Assembly (NCBI GenBank): GCA_947179485.1
Contig: OX359246.1
Span: 51,749,632-51,813,631, forward strand
Origin: Allacma fusca
Taxonomy: Eukaryota > Arthropoda > Collembola > Symphypleona > Sminthuridae
Direction: 5' to 3'
DNA: 64,000 nucleotides
Part shown: piece after piece, positions 42,578 through 53,762 of the stretch
How positions within the stretch are numbered: position 1 is the first letter of the stretch
Layout of the letters: each line of letters starts with the position of its first letter
Translations under genes and position numbers: made by a program
The notes under the pieces: generated by a model
Databases searched by the model: none
The model's input: only the letters and a program-made list of their open reading frames with translations
Told to the model about the DNA's origin: nothing

Positions 42578-45500
42578 CTTACTTCAGTCCGTCAGTCCTT
42601 CAGTCCGTCAGTCCTTCAGTCCTTACTTCAGTTCTTCAGTCGTTACTTAAGTTCCTCAGTCCTTAGTTCAGTTCTTCAGTCCTTACTTAAGTTCCTCAGT
42701 CCTTAGTTCAGTTCTTCAGTCCTTACTTCAGTTCTTCAGTCCTTACTTCAGTTCTTCAGTCCTTACTTCAGTCCTTCAGTCCTTAATTCAGCCCTTCAGT
42801 CTTTACTTCAGTTCTTCAGTCCTAACTTCAGTTCTTCAGTTCTTAATTCAGTCTTTCAGTCATTACTTCAGTCTATCAGTTCCTACTGCAGTCCTTCAGT
42901 CTTTACTTCAGTCCTTCAGTCCTTACTTCAGTCCTTCAGTCCCTACTTCTGTTCTGCAGTCCTTACTTCAGTTCTTCAGTCCTTAATTCAGTCCTTCAGT
43001 CTTTACTTCAGTCCTTATGTCCTAACTTCAGTCCTTAAGTCCCTTATTCAGTCCTTCAGTCCCTTATTCAGTCCTTATCTCTTTACTTCAGCCCTTCAGT
43101 CCTTACTTCAGTCCTTCAGTCCTTACTTCAGTCCTTCAGTCCCTAATTCAGTCCTTCACTCCTTACTTCAGTTCTTCAGTGCTTACTTCAGTACTTTAGT
43201 CCTTACTTCATTTCTTCAGTCCCTGCTTCAGTCCTTCAGTCTTTACTTCAGTCTTTACTTCAGTTCTTCAGTCCTTACTTCAGTTCTTCAGTCCTTACTT
43301 CAGTTCTTCAGTAATTACTTCAGTTCTTCAGTCCTTACTTCAGTTCTTCAGTCCGTAATTAAGTCCTCCAGTCCTTACTTCAGTCTATCAGTTCCTACTG
43401 CAGTCCTTCAGTCTTTACTTCAGTCCTTCAGTCCTTACTTCAGTCCTTCAGTCCTTACTACAGTCCTTCAGTCCCTACTTCAGTTCTTCAGTCCTTACTT
43501 CAGTTCTTCAGTCCTTAATTCAGTCCTTCAGTCTTTACTTCAGTCCTTCAGTCCTTACTTCAGTCATTCAGTCCCTTATTCAGTTTTTCAGTCTTTACTT
43601 CAGTCCTTCAGTCCTTACTTCAGTCATTCAGTCCCTACTTCAGTTCTTCAGTCCTTACTTCAGTCCTTCAGTCCCTACTTCAGTTCTTCAGTCCTTACTT
43701 CAGTCCTTCAGTCTCTACTTCAGTCCTTCAGACTTTACTTCAGTCCTTCAGTCCTTACTTATGTCCTTCAGTCCCTACTTCAGTCCTTTAGTCTTTACTT
43801 CAGTCCTTCAGTCCTTACTTCAGTCCTTCAGTCCTTACTTCAGTCCTTCAGTCCCTACTTCAGTTCTTCAGTCCTTACTTCAGTTCTTCAGTCCTTAATT
43901 CAGTCCTTCAGTCTTTACTTCAGTCTTTCAGTCCTTACTTCAGTCCTTCAGTCCCTTATTCAGTCCTTCAGTCCCTTATTCAGTCCTAATCTCTTTACTT
44001 CAGTCCTTCAGTCCTTACTTCAGTACTTCAGTCCCTACTTCAGTCCTTCAGTCCTCACTTCAGTCCTTCAGTCCCTTCTTCAGTTCTTAAGTCCTTACTT
44101 CAGTCCTTCAGTCCTTACTTCAGTCCTTCAGTCCTTACTTCAGTTCTTCAGTGCTTACTTCAGTACTTTAGTCCTCACTTCATTTCTTGAGTCCCTGCTT
44201 CAGTCCTTCAGTCCTAACTTCAGTCTTTACTTCAGTTCTTCAGTCCTTACTTCAGTTCTTCAGTCCTTAATTCAGTCCTTCAGTCTTTATTTCAGTCCTT
44301 CTGTCTTTACTTCAGTCCTTCAGTCCTTACTTCAGTACTTCAGTCGTTACTTCAGTCCTTCAATCCTTACTTCAGTCCCTCAGTCCCTACTTCAGTCCTT
44401 CAGTCCCTACTTCGGTCCTTCAGTCCTTACTTCAGTCCTTCAGTCCTTACTTCAGTCCTTCAGTCGTTACTTCAGTTCCTCAGTCCTTACTTCAGTTCTT
44501 CAGTCCTTACTTCAGTCCTTCAGTCCTTACTTTAGATCTTCAGTCCTTACTTCAGTTCTTCAGTCCTTACTTCAGTCCTTCAGTCCTTACTTAAGTCCTT
44601 CAGTCCTTACTTCAGTCCTTACTTCAGTCCTTCAGTCCTTACTTCAGTCCTTTAGTCCTTACTTCAGTCCTTAATTCAGTCTTTCAGTCCTTACTTCAGT
44701 CCTTCAGTCCTTACTTCAGTCCCTCAGTCCCTACTTCAGTCCTTCAGTCCCTACTTCAGTCCTTCAGTCCTTACTTCAGTCCTTCAGTCCCTACTTCAGT
44801 CCTTCAGTCGTTACTTCAGTTCCTCAGTCGTTACTTCAGTTCCTCAGTTCTTACTTCAGTTCTTCAGTCCTTACTTCAGTCCTTCATTCCTTACTTTAGA
44901 TCTTCAGTCCTTACTTCAGTTCTTCAGTCCTTACTTCAGTCTTTTAGTCCTTGCTTCATTTCTTGAGTCCGTACTTCAGTCCTTCAGTCCTTCAGTCCTT
45001 ACTTCAGTTCTTCAGTCCTTAATTCAGTCCTTCAGTCGTCACTTCAGTCCTTCAGTCCTTACTTCAGTTCTTCAGTCCTTACTTCAGTTCTTCAGTCCTT
45101 ACTTCAGTTCTGCAGTCCTTTCTTCAGTCCTTCAGTCCTTACTTCAGTTCTTCAGTATTTACTTCAGTTCTTCAGTCATTACTTCAGTTCTTCAGTCCTT
45201 ACTTCAGGTTTTCAGTGCTTACTTCAGTACTTCAGTCCTTACTTCAGGTTTTCAGTGCTTACTTCAGTACTTCAGTCCTTACTACAGTCCTTCAGTGCTT
45301 ACTTCAGTACTTCAGTCCTTACTTCAGTTCTTCAGTCCTTACTTCAGTCCTTCAGTCCCTAGTTCAGTCCTTCAGTCTTTACTTCAGTTCTACAGTCCTT
45401 ACTTCAGTCCTTCAGTCTTTACTTCAGTTCTACAGTCCTTACTTCAGTCCCTTAGTCCCTACTTCAGTCCTTCAGTCCCTACTTCAGTCCTTCAGTCCTT

Positions 45501-48500
45501 ACTTCAGTCCTTACTTCAGTCCTTCAGTCCTTCAGTCCTTACTTCAGTTCTTCAGTCCTTACTTCAGTCCTTCAGTCCTTACTTCAGTTCTTCAGTCCTT
45601 CAGTCCTTACTTCAGTCCTTCAGTCCCTACTTCAGTCCTTCAGGCTTTACTTCAGTCCTTCAGTCCTTACTTCAGTCCTTCAGTCCTTACTTCAGTCCTT
45701 CAGTCCTTACTTCAGTCCTTACTTCAGTCCTTCAGTCCTTACTTCAGTCCTTACTTCAGTCCTTCAGTCCTTACTTCAGTCCTTCAGTCCTTACTTCAGT
45801 CCTTAATTCAGTCCTTCAGTGTTTACTTCAGTTCCTCAGTCCTTACTTCAGTTCTTCAGTCCTTACTTCAGTCCTTCAGTCCTTACTTTAGATCTTTAGT
45901 CCTTACTTCAGTTCTTCAGTCCTTACTTCAGTGTTTCAGTCCTTACTTCAGTCCTTCACGCCTTACTTCAGACCTTACTTCAGTCCTTCAGTCCTTACTT
46001 CAGTCCTTCAGTCCTTACTTCAGTCCTTAATTCAGTCCTTCAGTCCTTACTTCAGTCCTTCAGTCCTTACTTCAGTCCCTCAGTCCCTACTTCAGTCCTT
46101 TAGTCCCTACTTCAGTCCTTCAGTCCCTTATTCAGTCCTTCAGTCCCTTATTCAACCCTTATCTCTTTACCTCAGTCCTGCAGTCCTTACTTTAGTCCTT
46201 CAGTCCTTACTTCAGTCCTTCAGTCCTTACTTCAGTTCTTCAGTGCTTACTTCAGTACTTTAGTCCTTACTTCATTTCTTGAGTCCCTGCTTCAGTTTTT
46301 CAGTCTTTACTTCAGTCTTAACTTCAGTTCTTCAGTCCTTACTTCAGTTCTTCAGTCCTTAATTCAGTCCTTCAGTCTTTACTTCAGTCCTTAAGTCTTT
46401 ACTTCAGTCCCTCAGTCCTTACTTCAGTCCTTCAGTCTTTACTTCAGTTTTTCAGTCCTTACTTCCGTCCTTCAGTCCCTTATTAAGTTCTTCAGTCTTT
46501 ACTTCAGTCCTTCAGTCTTTACTTCAGTTCTACAGTCCTTACTTCAGTCCTTCAGTCTTTACTTCAGTTCTACAGTCCTTACAACAGTCCCTTAGTCCCT
46601 ACTTCAGTCCTTCAGTCCCTACTTCAGTCCGTCAGTCCTTACTTCAGTCCTTACTTCAGTCCTTCAGTCCTTCAGTCCTTACTTCAGTTCTTCAGTCCTT
46701 ACTTCAGTCCTTCAGTCCTTACTTCAGTTCTTCAGTCCTTCAGTCCTTACTTCAGTCCTTCAGTCCCTACTTCAGTCCTTCAGGCTTTACTTCAGTCCTT
46801 CAGTCCTTACTTCAGTCCTTCAGTCCTTACTTCAGCCCTTCAGTCCTTACTTCAGTCCTTACTTCAGTCCTTCAGTCCTTACTTCAGTCCTTACTTCAGT
46901 CCTTCAGTCCTTACTTCAGTCCTTCAGTCCTTACTTCAGTCCTTAATTCAGTCCTTCAGTGTTTACTTCAGTTCCTCAGTCCTTACTACAGTTCTTCAGT
47001 CCTTACTTCAGTCCTTCAGTCCTTACTTTAGATCTTTAGTCCTTACTTCAGTTCTTCAGTCCTTACTTCAGTCCTTAATTCAGTCTTTCAGTCCTTACTT
47101 CAGTCCTTCAGTCCTTACTTCAGTCCCTCAGTCCCTACTTCAGTCCTTCAGTTCCTACTTCAGTCCTTCAGTCCTTACTTCAGTCCTTCAGTCCCTACTT
47201 CAGTCCTTCAGTCGTTACTTCAGTTCCTTAGTCGTTACTTCAGTTCCTCAGTTCTTACTTCAGTTCTTCAGTCCTTACTTCAGTCCTTCATTCCTTACTT
47301 TAGATCTTCAGTCCTTACTTCAGTTCTTCAGTCCTTACTTCAGTCTTTTAGTCCTTGCTTCATTTCTTGAGTCCGTACTTCAGTCCTTCAGTCCTTCAGT
47401 CCTTACTTCAGTTCTTCAGTCCTTAATTCAGTCCTTCAGTCGTCACTTCAGTCCTTCAGTCCTTACTTCAGTTCTTCAGTCCTTACTTCAGTTCTTCAGT
47501 CCTTACTTCAGTTCTGCAGTCCTTTCTTCAGTCCTTCAGTCCTTACTTCAGTTCTTCAGTATTTACTTCAGTTCTTCAGTCATTACTTCAGTTCTTCAGT
47601 CCTTACTTCAGGTTTTCAGTGCTTACTTCAGTACTTCAGTCCTTACTTCAGGTTTTCAGTGCTTACTTCAGTACTTCAGTCCTTACTACAGTCCTTCAGT
47701 GCTTACTTCAGTACTTCAGTCCTTACTTCAGTTCTTCAGTCCTTACTTCAGTCCTTCAGTCCCTACTTCAGTCCTTCAGTCTTTACTTCAGTTCTACAGT
47801 CCTTACTTCAGTCCTTCAGTCTTTACTTCAGTTCTACAGTCCTTACTTCAGTCCCTTAGTCCCTACTTCAGTCCTTCAGTCCCTACTTCAGTCCTTCAGT
47901 CCCTACTTCAGTCCTTCAGTCCTTACTTCAGTCCTTACTTCAGTCCTTCAGTCCTTCAGTCCTTACTTCAGTTCTTCAGTCCTTACTTCAGTCCTTCAGT
48001 CCTTACTTCAGTTCTTCAGTCCTTCAGTCCTTACTTCAGTTCTTCAGTCCTTCAGTCCTTACTTCAGTCCTTCAGTCCCTACTTCAGTCCTTCAGGCTTT
48101 ACTTTAGTCCTTCAGTCCTTACTTCAGTCCTTCAGTCCTTACTTCAGTCCTTCAGTCCTTACTTCAGTCCTTACTTCAGTCCTTCAGTCCTTACTTCAGT
48201 CCTTACTTCAGTCCTTCAGTCCTTACTTCAGTCCTTCAGTCCTTACTTCAGTCCTTAATTCAGTCCTTCAGTGTTTACTTCAGTTCCTCAGTCCTTACTT
48301 CAGTTCTTCAGTCCTTACTTCAGTCCTTCAGTCCTTACTTTAGATCTTTAGTCCTTACTTCAGTTCTTCAGTCCTTACTTCAGTGTTTCAGTCCTTACTT
48401 CAGTCCTTCACGCCTTACTTCAGACCTTACTTCAGTCCTTCAGTCCTTACTTCAGTCCTTCAGTCCTTACTTCAGTCCTTAATTCAGTCCTTCAGTCCTT

Positions 48501-51500
48501 ACTTCAGTCCTTCAGTCCTTACTTCAGTCCCTCAGTCCCTACTTCAGTCCTTTAGTCCCTACTTCAGTCCTTCAGTCCCTTATTCAGTCCTTCAGTCCCT
48601 TATTCAACCCTTATCTCTTTACCTCAGTCCTGCAGTCCTTACTTTAGTCCTTCAGTCCTTACTTCAGTCCTTCAGTCCTTACTTCAGTTCTTCAGTGCTT
48701 ACTTCAGTACTTTAGTCCTTACTTCATTTCTTGAGTCCCTGCTTCAGTTTTTCAGTCTTTACTTCAGTCTTAACTTCAGTTCTTCAGTCCTTACTTCAGT
48801 TCTTCAGTCCTTAATTCAGTCCTTCAGTCTTTACTTCAGTCCTTAAGTCTTTACTTCAGTCCCTCAGTCCTTACTTCAGTCCTTCAGTCTTTACTTCAGT
48901 TTTTCAGTCCTTACTTCCGTCCTTCAGTCCCTTATTAAGTTCTTCAGTCTTTACTTCAGTCCTTCAGTCTTTACTTCAGTTCTACAGTCCTTACTTCAGT
49001 CCTTCAGTCTTTACTTCAGTTCTACAGTCCTTACAACAGTCCCTTAGTCCCTACTTCAGTCCTTCAGTCCCTACTTCAGTCCTTCAGTCCTTACTTCAGT
49101 CCTTACTTCAGTCCTTCAGTCCTTCAGTCCTTACTTCAGTTCTTCAGTCCTTACTTCAGTCCTTCAGTCCTTACTTCAGTTCTTCAGTCCTTCAGTCCTT
49201 ACTTCAGTCCTTCAGTCCCTACTTCAGTCCTTCAGGCTTTACTTCAGTCCTTCAGTCCTTACTTCAGTCCTTCAGTCCTTACTTCAGTCCTTCAGTCCTT
49301 ACTTCAGTCCTTACTTCAGTCCTTCAGTCCTTACTTCAGTCCTTACTTCAGTCCTTCAGTCCTTACTTCAGTCCTTCAGTCCTTACTTCAGTCCTTAATT
49401 CAGTCCTTCAGTGTTTACTTCAGTTCCTCAGTCCTTACTTCAGTTCTTTAGTCCTTACTTCAGTCCTTCAGTCCTTACTTTAGATCTTTAGTCCTTACTT
49501 CAGTTCTTCAGTCCTTACTTCAGTGTTTCAGTCCTTACTTCAGTCCTTCACGCCTTACTTCAGACCTTACTTCAGTCCTTCAGTCCTTACTTCAGTCCTT
49601 CAGTCCTTACTTCAGTCCTTGATTCAGTCCTTCAGTCCTTACTTCAGTCCTTCAGTCCTTACTTCAGTCCCTCAGTCCCTACTTCAGTCCTTTAGTCCCT
49701 ACTTCAGTCCTTCAGTCCCTTATTCAGTCCTTCAGTCCCTTATTTAACCCTTATCTCTTTACCTCAGTCCTGCAGCCCTTACTTTAGTCCTTCAGTCCTT
49801 ACTTCAGTCCTTCAGTCCTTACTTCAGTTCTTCAGTGCTTACTTCAGTACTTTAGTCCTTACTTCATTTCTTGAGTCCCTGCTTCAGTTTTTCAGTCTTT
49901 ACTTCAGTCTTAACTTCAGTTCTTCAGTCCTTACTTCAGTTCTTCAGTCCTTAATTCAGTCCTTCAGTCTTTACTTCAGTCCTTAAGTCTTTACTTCAGT
50001 CCCTCAGTCCTTACTTCAGTCCTTCAGTCTTTACTTCAGTTTTTCAGTCCTTACTTCCGTCCTTCAGCCCCTTATTAAGTTCTTCAGTCTTTACTTCAGT
50101 CCTTCAGTCTTTACTTCAGTCGTTCAGTCCCTACTTCAGTTCTTTAGTCCCTACTTCAGTTCTTTAGTCCCTACTTCAGTTCTTCAGTCCTTACTTCAGT
50201 AATTCAGTCCCTACTTCAGTCCTTCAGTCCTTACTTCAGTCCTTCAGTCCCTACTTCAGTCCTTCAGTCTTTACTTCAGTCCTTCAGTCCTTACTTCAGT
50301 CCTTCAGTCCTTACTTCAGTTCTTCAGTCCTTACTTCAGTCCTTGCTTCAGTCCTTCAGTCCTTACTTCAGTCCTTCAGTCCTTACTTCAGTCCTTACTT
50401 CAGTCCTTCAGTCTTTACTTCAGTCCTTCAGTCCTTACTTCAGTCATTCAGTCCCTACTTCAGTCCTTCACTCCTTACTTCAGTTCCTCAGTCCTTACTT
50501 CAGTTCTTCAGTCGTTACTTCAGTCCTTCAATCCTTACTTCAGTCCCTCAGTCCCTACTTCAGTCCTTCAGTCCCTACTTCATTCCTTCAGTCCTTACTT
50601 CAGTCCTTCAGTCCTTACTTCAGTCCTTCAGTCGTTACTTCAGTTCCTTAGTCCTTACTTCAGTTCTTCAGTCCTTACTTCAGTCCTTCAGTCCTTACTT
50701 TAGATCTTCAGTCCTTACTTCAGTTCTTCAGTCCTTAATTCAGTCCTTCAGTCGTCACTTCAGTCCTTCAGTCCTTACTTCAGTTCTTCAGTCCTTACTT
50801 CAGTTCTTCAGTCCTTACTTCAGTTCTTCAGTCCTTTCTTCAGTCCTTCAGTCCTTACTTCAGTCCCTCAGTCCCTACTTTAGTCCTTCAGTCCCTACTT
50901 CAGTCCTTCAGTCCTTACTTCAGTCCTTCAGTCCCTACTTCAGTCCTTCAGTCGTTACTTCAGTTCCTCAGTCGTTACTTCAGTTCCTCAGTCCTTACTT
51001 CAGTTCTTCAGTCCTTACTTCAGTCCTTCAGTCCTTACTTTAGATCTTCAGTCCTTACTTCAGTTCTTCAGTCCTTACTTCAGTCTTTTAGTCCTTGCTT
51101 CATTTCTTGAGTCCGTACTTCAGTCCTTCAGTCCTTCAGTCCTTACTTCAGTTCTTCAGTCCTTAATTCAGTCCTTCAGTCGTCACTTCAGTCCTTCAGT
51201 CCTTACTTCAGTTCTTCAGTCCTTACTTCAGTTCTTCAGTCCTTACTTCAGTTCTTCAGTCCTTTCTTCAGTCCTTCAGTCCTTACTTCAGTTCTTCAGT
51301 ATTTACTTCAGTTCTTCAGTCATTACTTCAGTTCTTCAGTCGTTACTTCAGTTCCTTAGTCCTTACTTCAGTTCTTCAGTCCTTACTTCAGTTCTTCAGT
51401 CCTTACTTCAGTTCTTCAGTCCTTACTTCAGTTCTTCAGTCCTTTCTTCAGTCCTTCAGTCATTACTTCAGTTCTTCAGTCCTTACTTCAGTTCTTCAGT

Positions 51501-52075
51501 CCTTTCTTCAGTCCTTCAGTCCTTACTTCAGTTCTTCAGTATTTACTTCAGTTCTTCAGTCATTACTTCAGTTCTTCAGTCCTTACTTCAGGTTTTCAGT
51601 GCTTACTTCAGTACTTCAGTCCTTACTTCAGGTTTTCAGTGCTTACTTCAGTACTTCAGTCCTTACTACAGTCCTTCAGTGCTTACTTCAGTACTTCAGT
51701 CCTTACTTCAGTTCTTCAGTCCTTACTTCAGTCCTTCAGTCCCTACTTCAGTCCTTCAGTCTTTACTTCCGTTCTACAGTCCTTACTTCAGTCCTTCAGT
51801 CTTTACTTCAGTTCTACAGTCCTTACTTCAGTCCCTCAGTCCCTACTTCAGTCCTTCAGTCCCTACTTCAGTCCTTCAGTCCTTACTTCAGTCCTTACTT
51901 CAGTCCTTCGGTCCTTCAGTCCTTACTTCAGTTCTTCAGTCCTTACTTCATTTCTTCAGTCCGTACTTCAGTCCTTGAGTTCTTCAGTCCTTACTTCAGT
52001 TCTTCAGTCCTTACTTCAGTTCTTCAGTCCTTACTTCAGGCCTTTAGTCCTGCAGTTCATACTTAAGTTCTTTAG
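42578..52075. repeat. 20-bp satellite, 9.5 kb, with higher-order repeats
   Basis: About 475 degenerate copies of a 20-bp unit, CTTCAGTC plus CTTACTTCAGTC, itself two related half-units; some units lose or gain a half. Larger blocks are duplicated. The variant CAGGCTTTAC occurs at 45641 and 46781, and CAGGCTTTAC/CAGGCTTTACTT at 48093 and 49233, each pair exactly 1140 bp (57 units) apart. A GTGTTTCAGTCC/CTTCACGCC marker recurs at 45931, 48383 and 49523. A GGTTTTCAGTGC block recurs near 45207, 47611 and 51591. The long plus-strand frames inside encode only the translated repeat and are not genes. Confidence 0.97.
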
Positions 52076-52258
52076 CTTTCCTATTAATGTGTTTATTTAC
52101 ATCGGGTTACTTATTCCGATTAAATGTCAAATTCTCTTCACTAGGTTGCAAATTTATAAAATCAATTGTAATTAATTTCCAATCTTACTTTACACACTTC
52201 TGTGAGTAGTTTAATGTTGGGCTGCGAACTTAAAACGCTCACCCTTAGCAGTAAAAAG
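52076..52258. other. Unique spacer between satellite and right inverted repeat
   Basis: AT-rich, nothing recognised. Confidence 0.4.
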
Positions 52259-52466
52259 TACGAGCATTGACTTGCGCATGAAGCTCATAAAATGCATTCT
52301 GTCACTTGTAACAATGTGCAGCGTTAGCGTCTGCAAAGATGAAACACGATACTATCACGTTCTAACGCCTGAAACGTTCTAGTTGCAGGCGTAAGTTTAT
52401 AATAGTTGCTGAATGGATATGTCTTGATCCCAGCAATGGCTCAACACCATTATCATACATTCATAA
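52259..52466 (-). repeat. Probable right terminal inverted repeat
   Basis: Reverse-complement partner of 22971-23172 (about 90% identical). Neither flank shows an obvious matching 6-bp duplication. Confidence 0.65.
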
Positions 52467-53611
52467 CAGCGACACTTTCTCATTAAAGTAGAGCACCGGT
52501 AACGAATTATTTTTATAATCGAATGGGTTAATTATTAGTACGATTAAATGAGCCATTCAAGAAAATGCGCGTACTTTTAGGCAATTTTTTGGAGATTTTG
52601 GTCACCTGCACGTGAAACAATCAAAATTATAATTAATTATTTGATCGATTACCACGACAGGGTCAAAATGTTTGGACCATCCTGAAGCATGGTAGCTACA
52701 TTATTTTATTATAATTGATCACAAAATAATTGAATTCTAATAACGCGTTTCAGCCTTGCATTTTAAATAATTGTATGTCTGCCATTTGTTGATAGAAGAT
52801 TTACCCAAAGGTACAATTTAATCATGGTGGTTAAAAGATTATGACTGATCATATTAGCCACACTGTACTGATAATATTTAGTGTGTGTAAGAAAATTTTT
52901 CTAATATATGAGATTTAGTTAGTGTTTTCTATGAAAACTTGTTCTTTAAAAAAATTGGAACAAAAATTAAAAGTTCTATATTTTACATGCTTATATGAGC
53001 TAACTAACAAAAAATAATGTGTAACCCTATACATGTGTACATGCATGCATTTGTATGTGGCTAATAGCAAAGTAACGACAACAAATTTTAAAATGTTGTC
53101 CCCCCAATTTTTCGGACGTTCCGGAGTGCCCGGTCAAAGTGTAAAAATTAAAGTATTAGTCAATCGTAGATTAGTAAAAGTATCAGTAAATTAGTATACA
53201 GGATTCCTCAAATTTGTGGCGCATGTAAAAGTCACATAATGGAATTGTCTCATAAATGCAGTGTTTTGCTTCATTGATAATAATGGGCTTGAAACTGATG
53301 CGCTTGAATGCAATTGTGCGTTATTTCAAATTTTGGCCGATGCTGTCATTAGCCGATATTTTGTTTTTTTAGCCGATAGTCTTTGGCCGATATTTTGATG
53401 TTCATCACCATTTATCTTTAAAAATAAAAGAGCATATTGTTAAAAAAGAGCAAAAAATATAAAAACATCTGCGTAAATAAGTACAAAAAGTAAAAAAATT
53501 GTAAAAGATTACAAAAAAACAAGCATCCTGTCTAGTAATTTCAAATAGTGGACAGTCTTCGTCTTTGTCTTACAATTAGAGTAATGTGGATTTGAGATTC
53601 AATGTATACTA
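52467..53611. other. AT-rich stretch, nothing recognised
   Basis: No ORF or element border can be supported. The phrase TTGGCCGATATTTTG recurs within 53330-53400 (three GCCGATA words), a minor local repeat. Confidence 0.4.
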
Positions 53612-53762
53612 TTATTATTATTATTATTATTCTTTATTTCAATGTCAAAGGAGTCAATACATGTATTGGTTTTCACCCCAGACATGACTGGATCCAATCA
53701 GTGTGAAAATACAAATCAAAAATATAAGGAACCGTGTCATTACAAAAATCCAATAAAATCAT

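Larger units (their letters stand above)
22971..52466. mobile_element. Decayed Polinton/Maverick (adintovirus-like) element
   Basis: The gene set is diagnostic: retroviral-type integrase, penton-like and double-jelly-roll capsid proteins, packaging ATPase, adenain-type protease and family B DNA polymerase. Inverted repeats of about 200 bp at 22971-23172 and 52259-52466 bracket them; the integrase ORF starts 75 bp inside the left one. Removing the two LINEs (about 4.1 and 3.3 kb) and the 9.5-kb satellite leaves about 12.6 kb, close to the usual 13-20 kb size. The gene content is strongly supported. The outer limits are inferred, and no 6-bp TSD was identified. Confidence 0.8.

Noticed and set aside
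45215-52175. Serine/leucine-rich plus-strand reading frames up to 271 codons
   Set aside because: Translations of the 20-bp satellite in its three frames, with no non-repeat sequence and no independent support.
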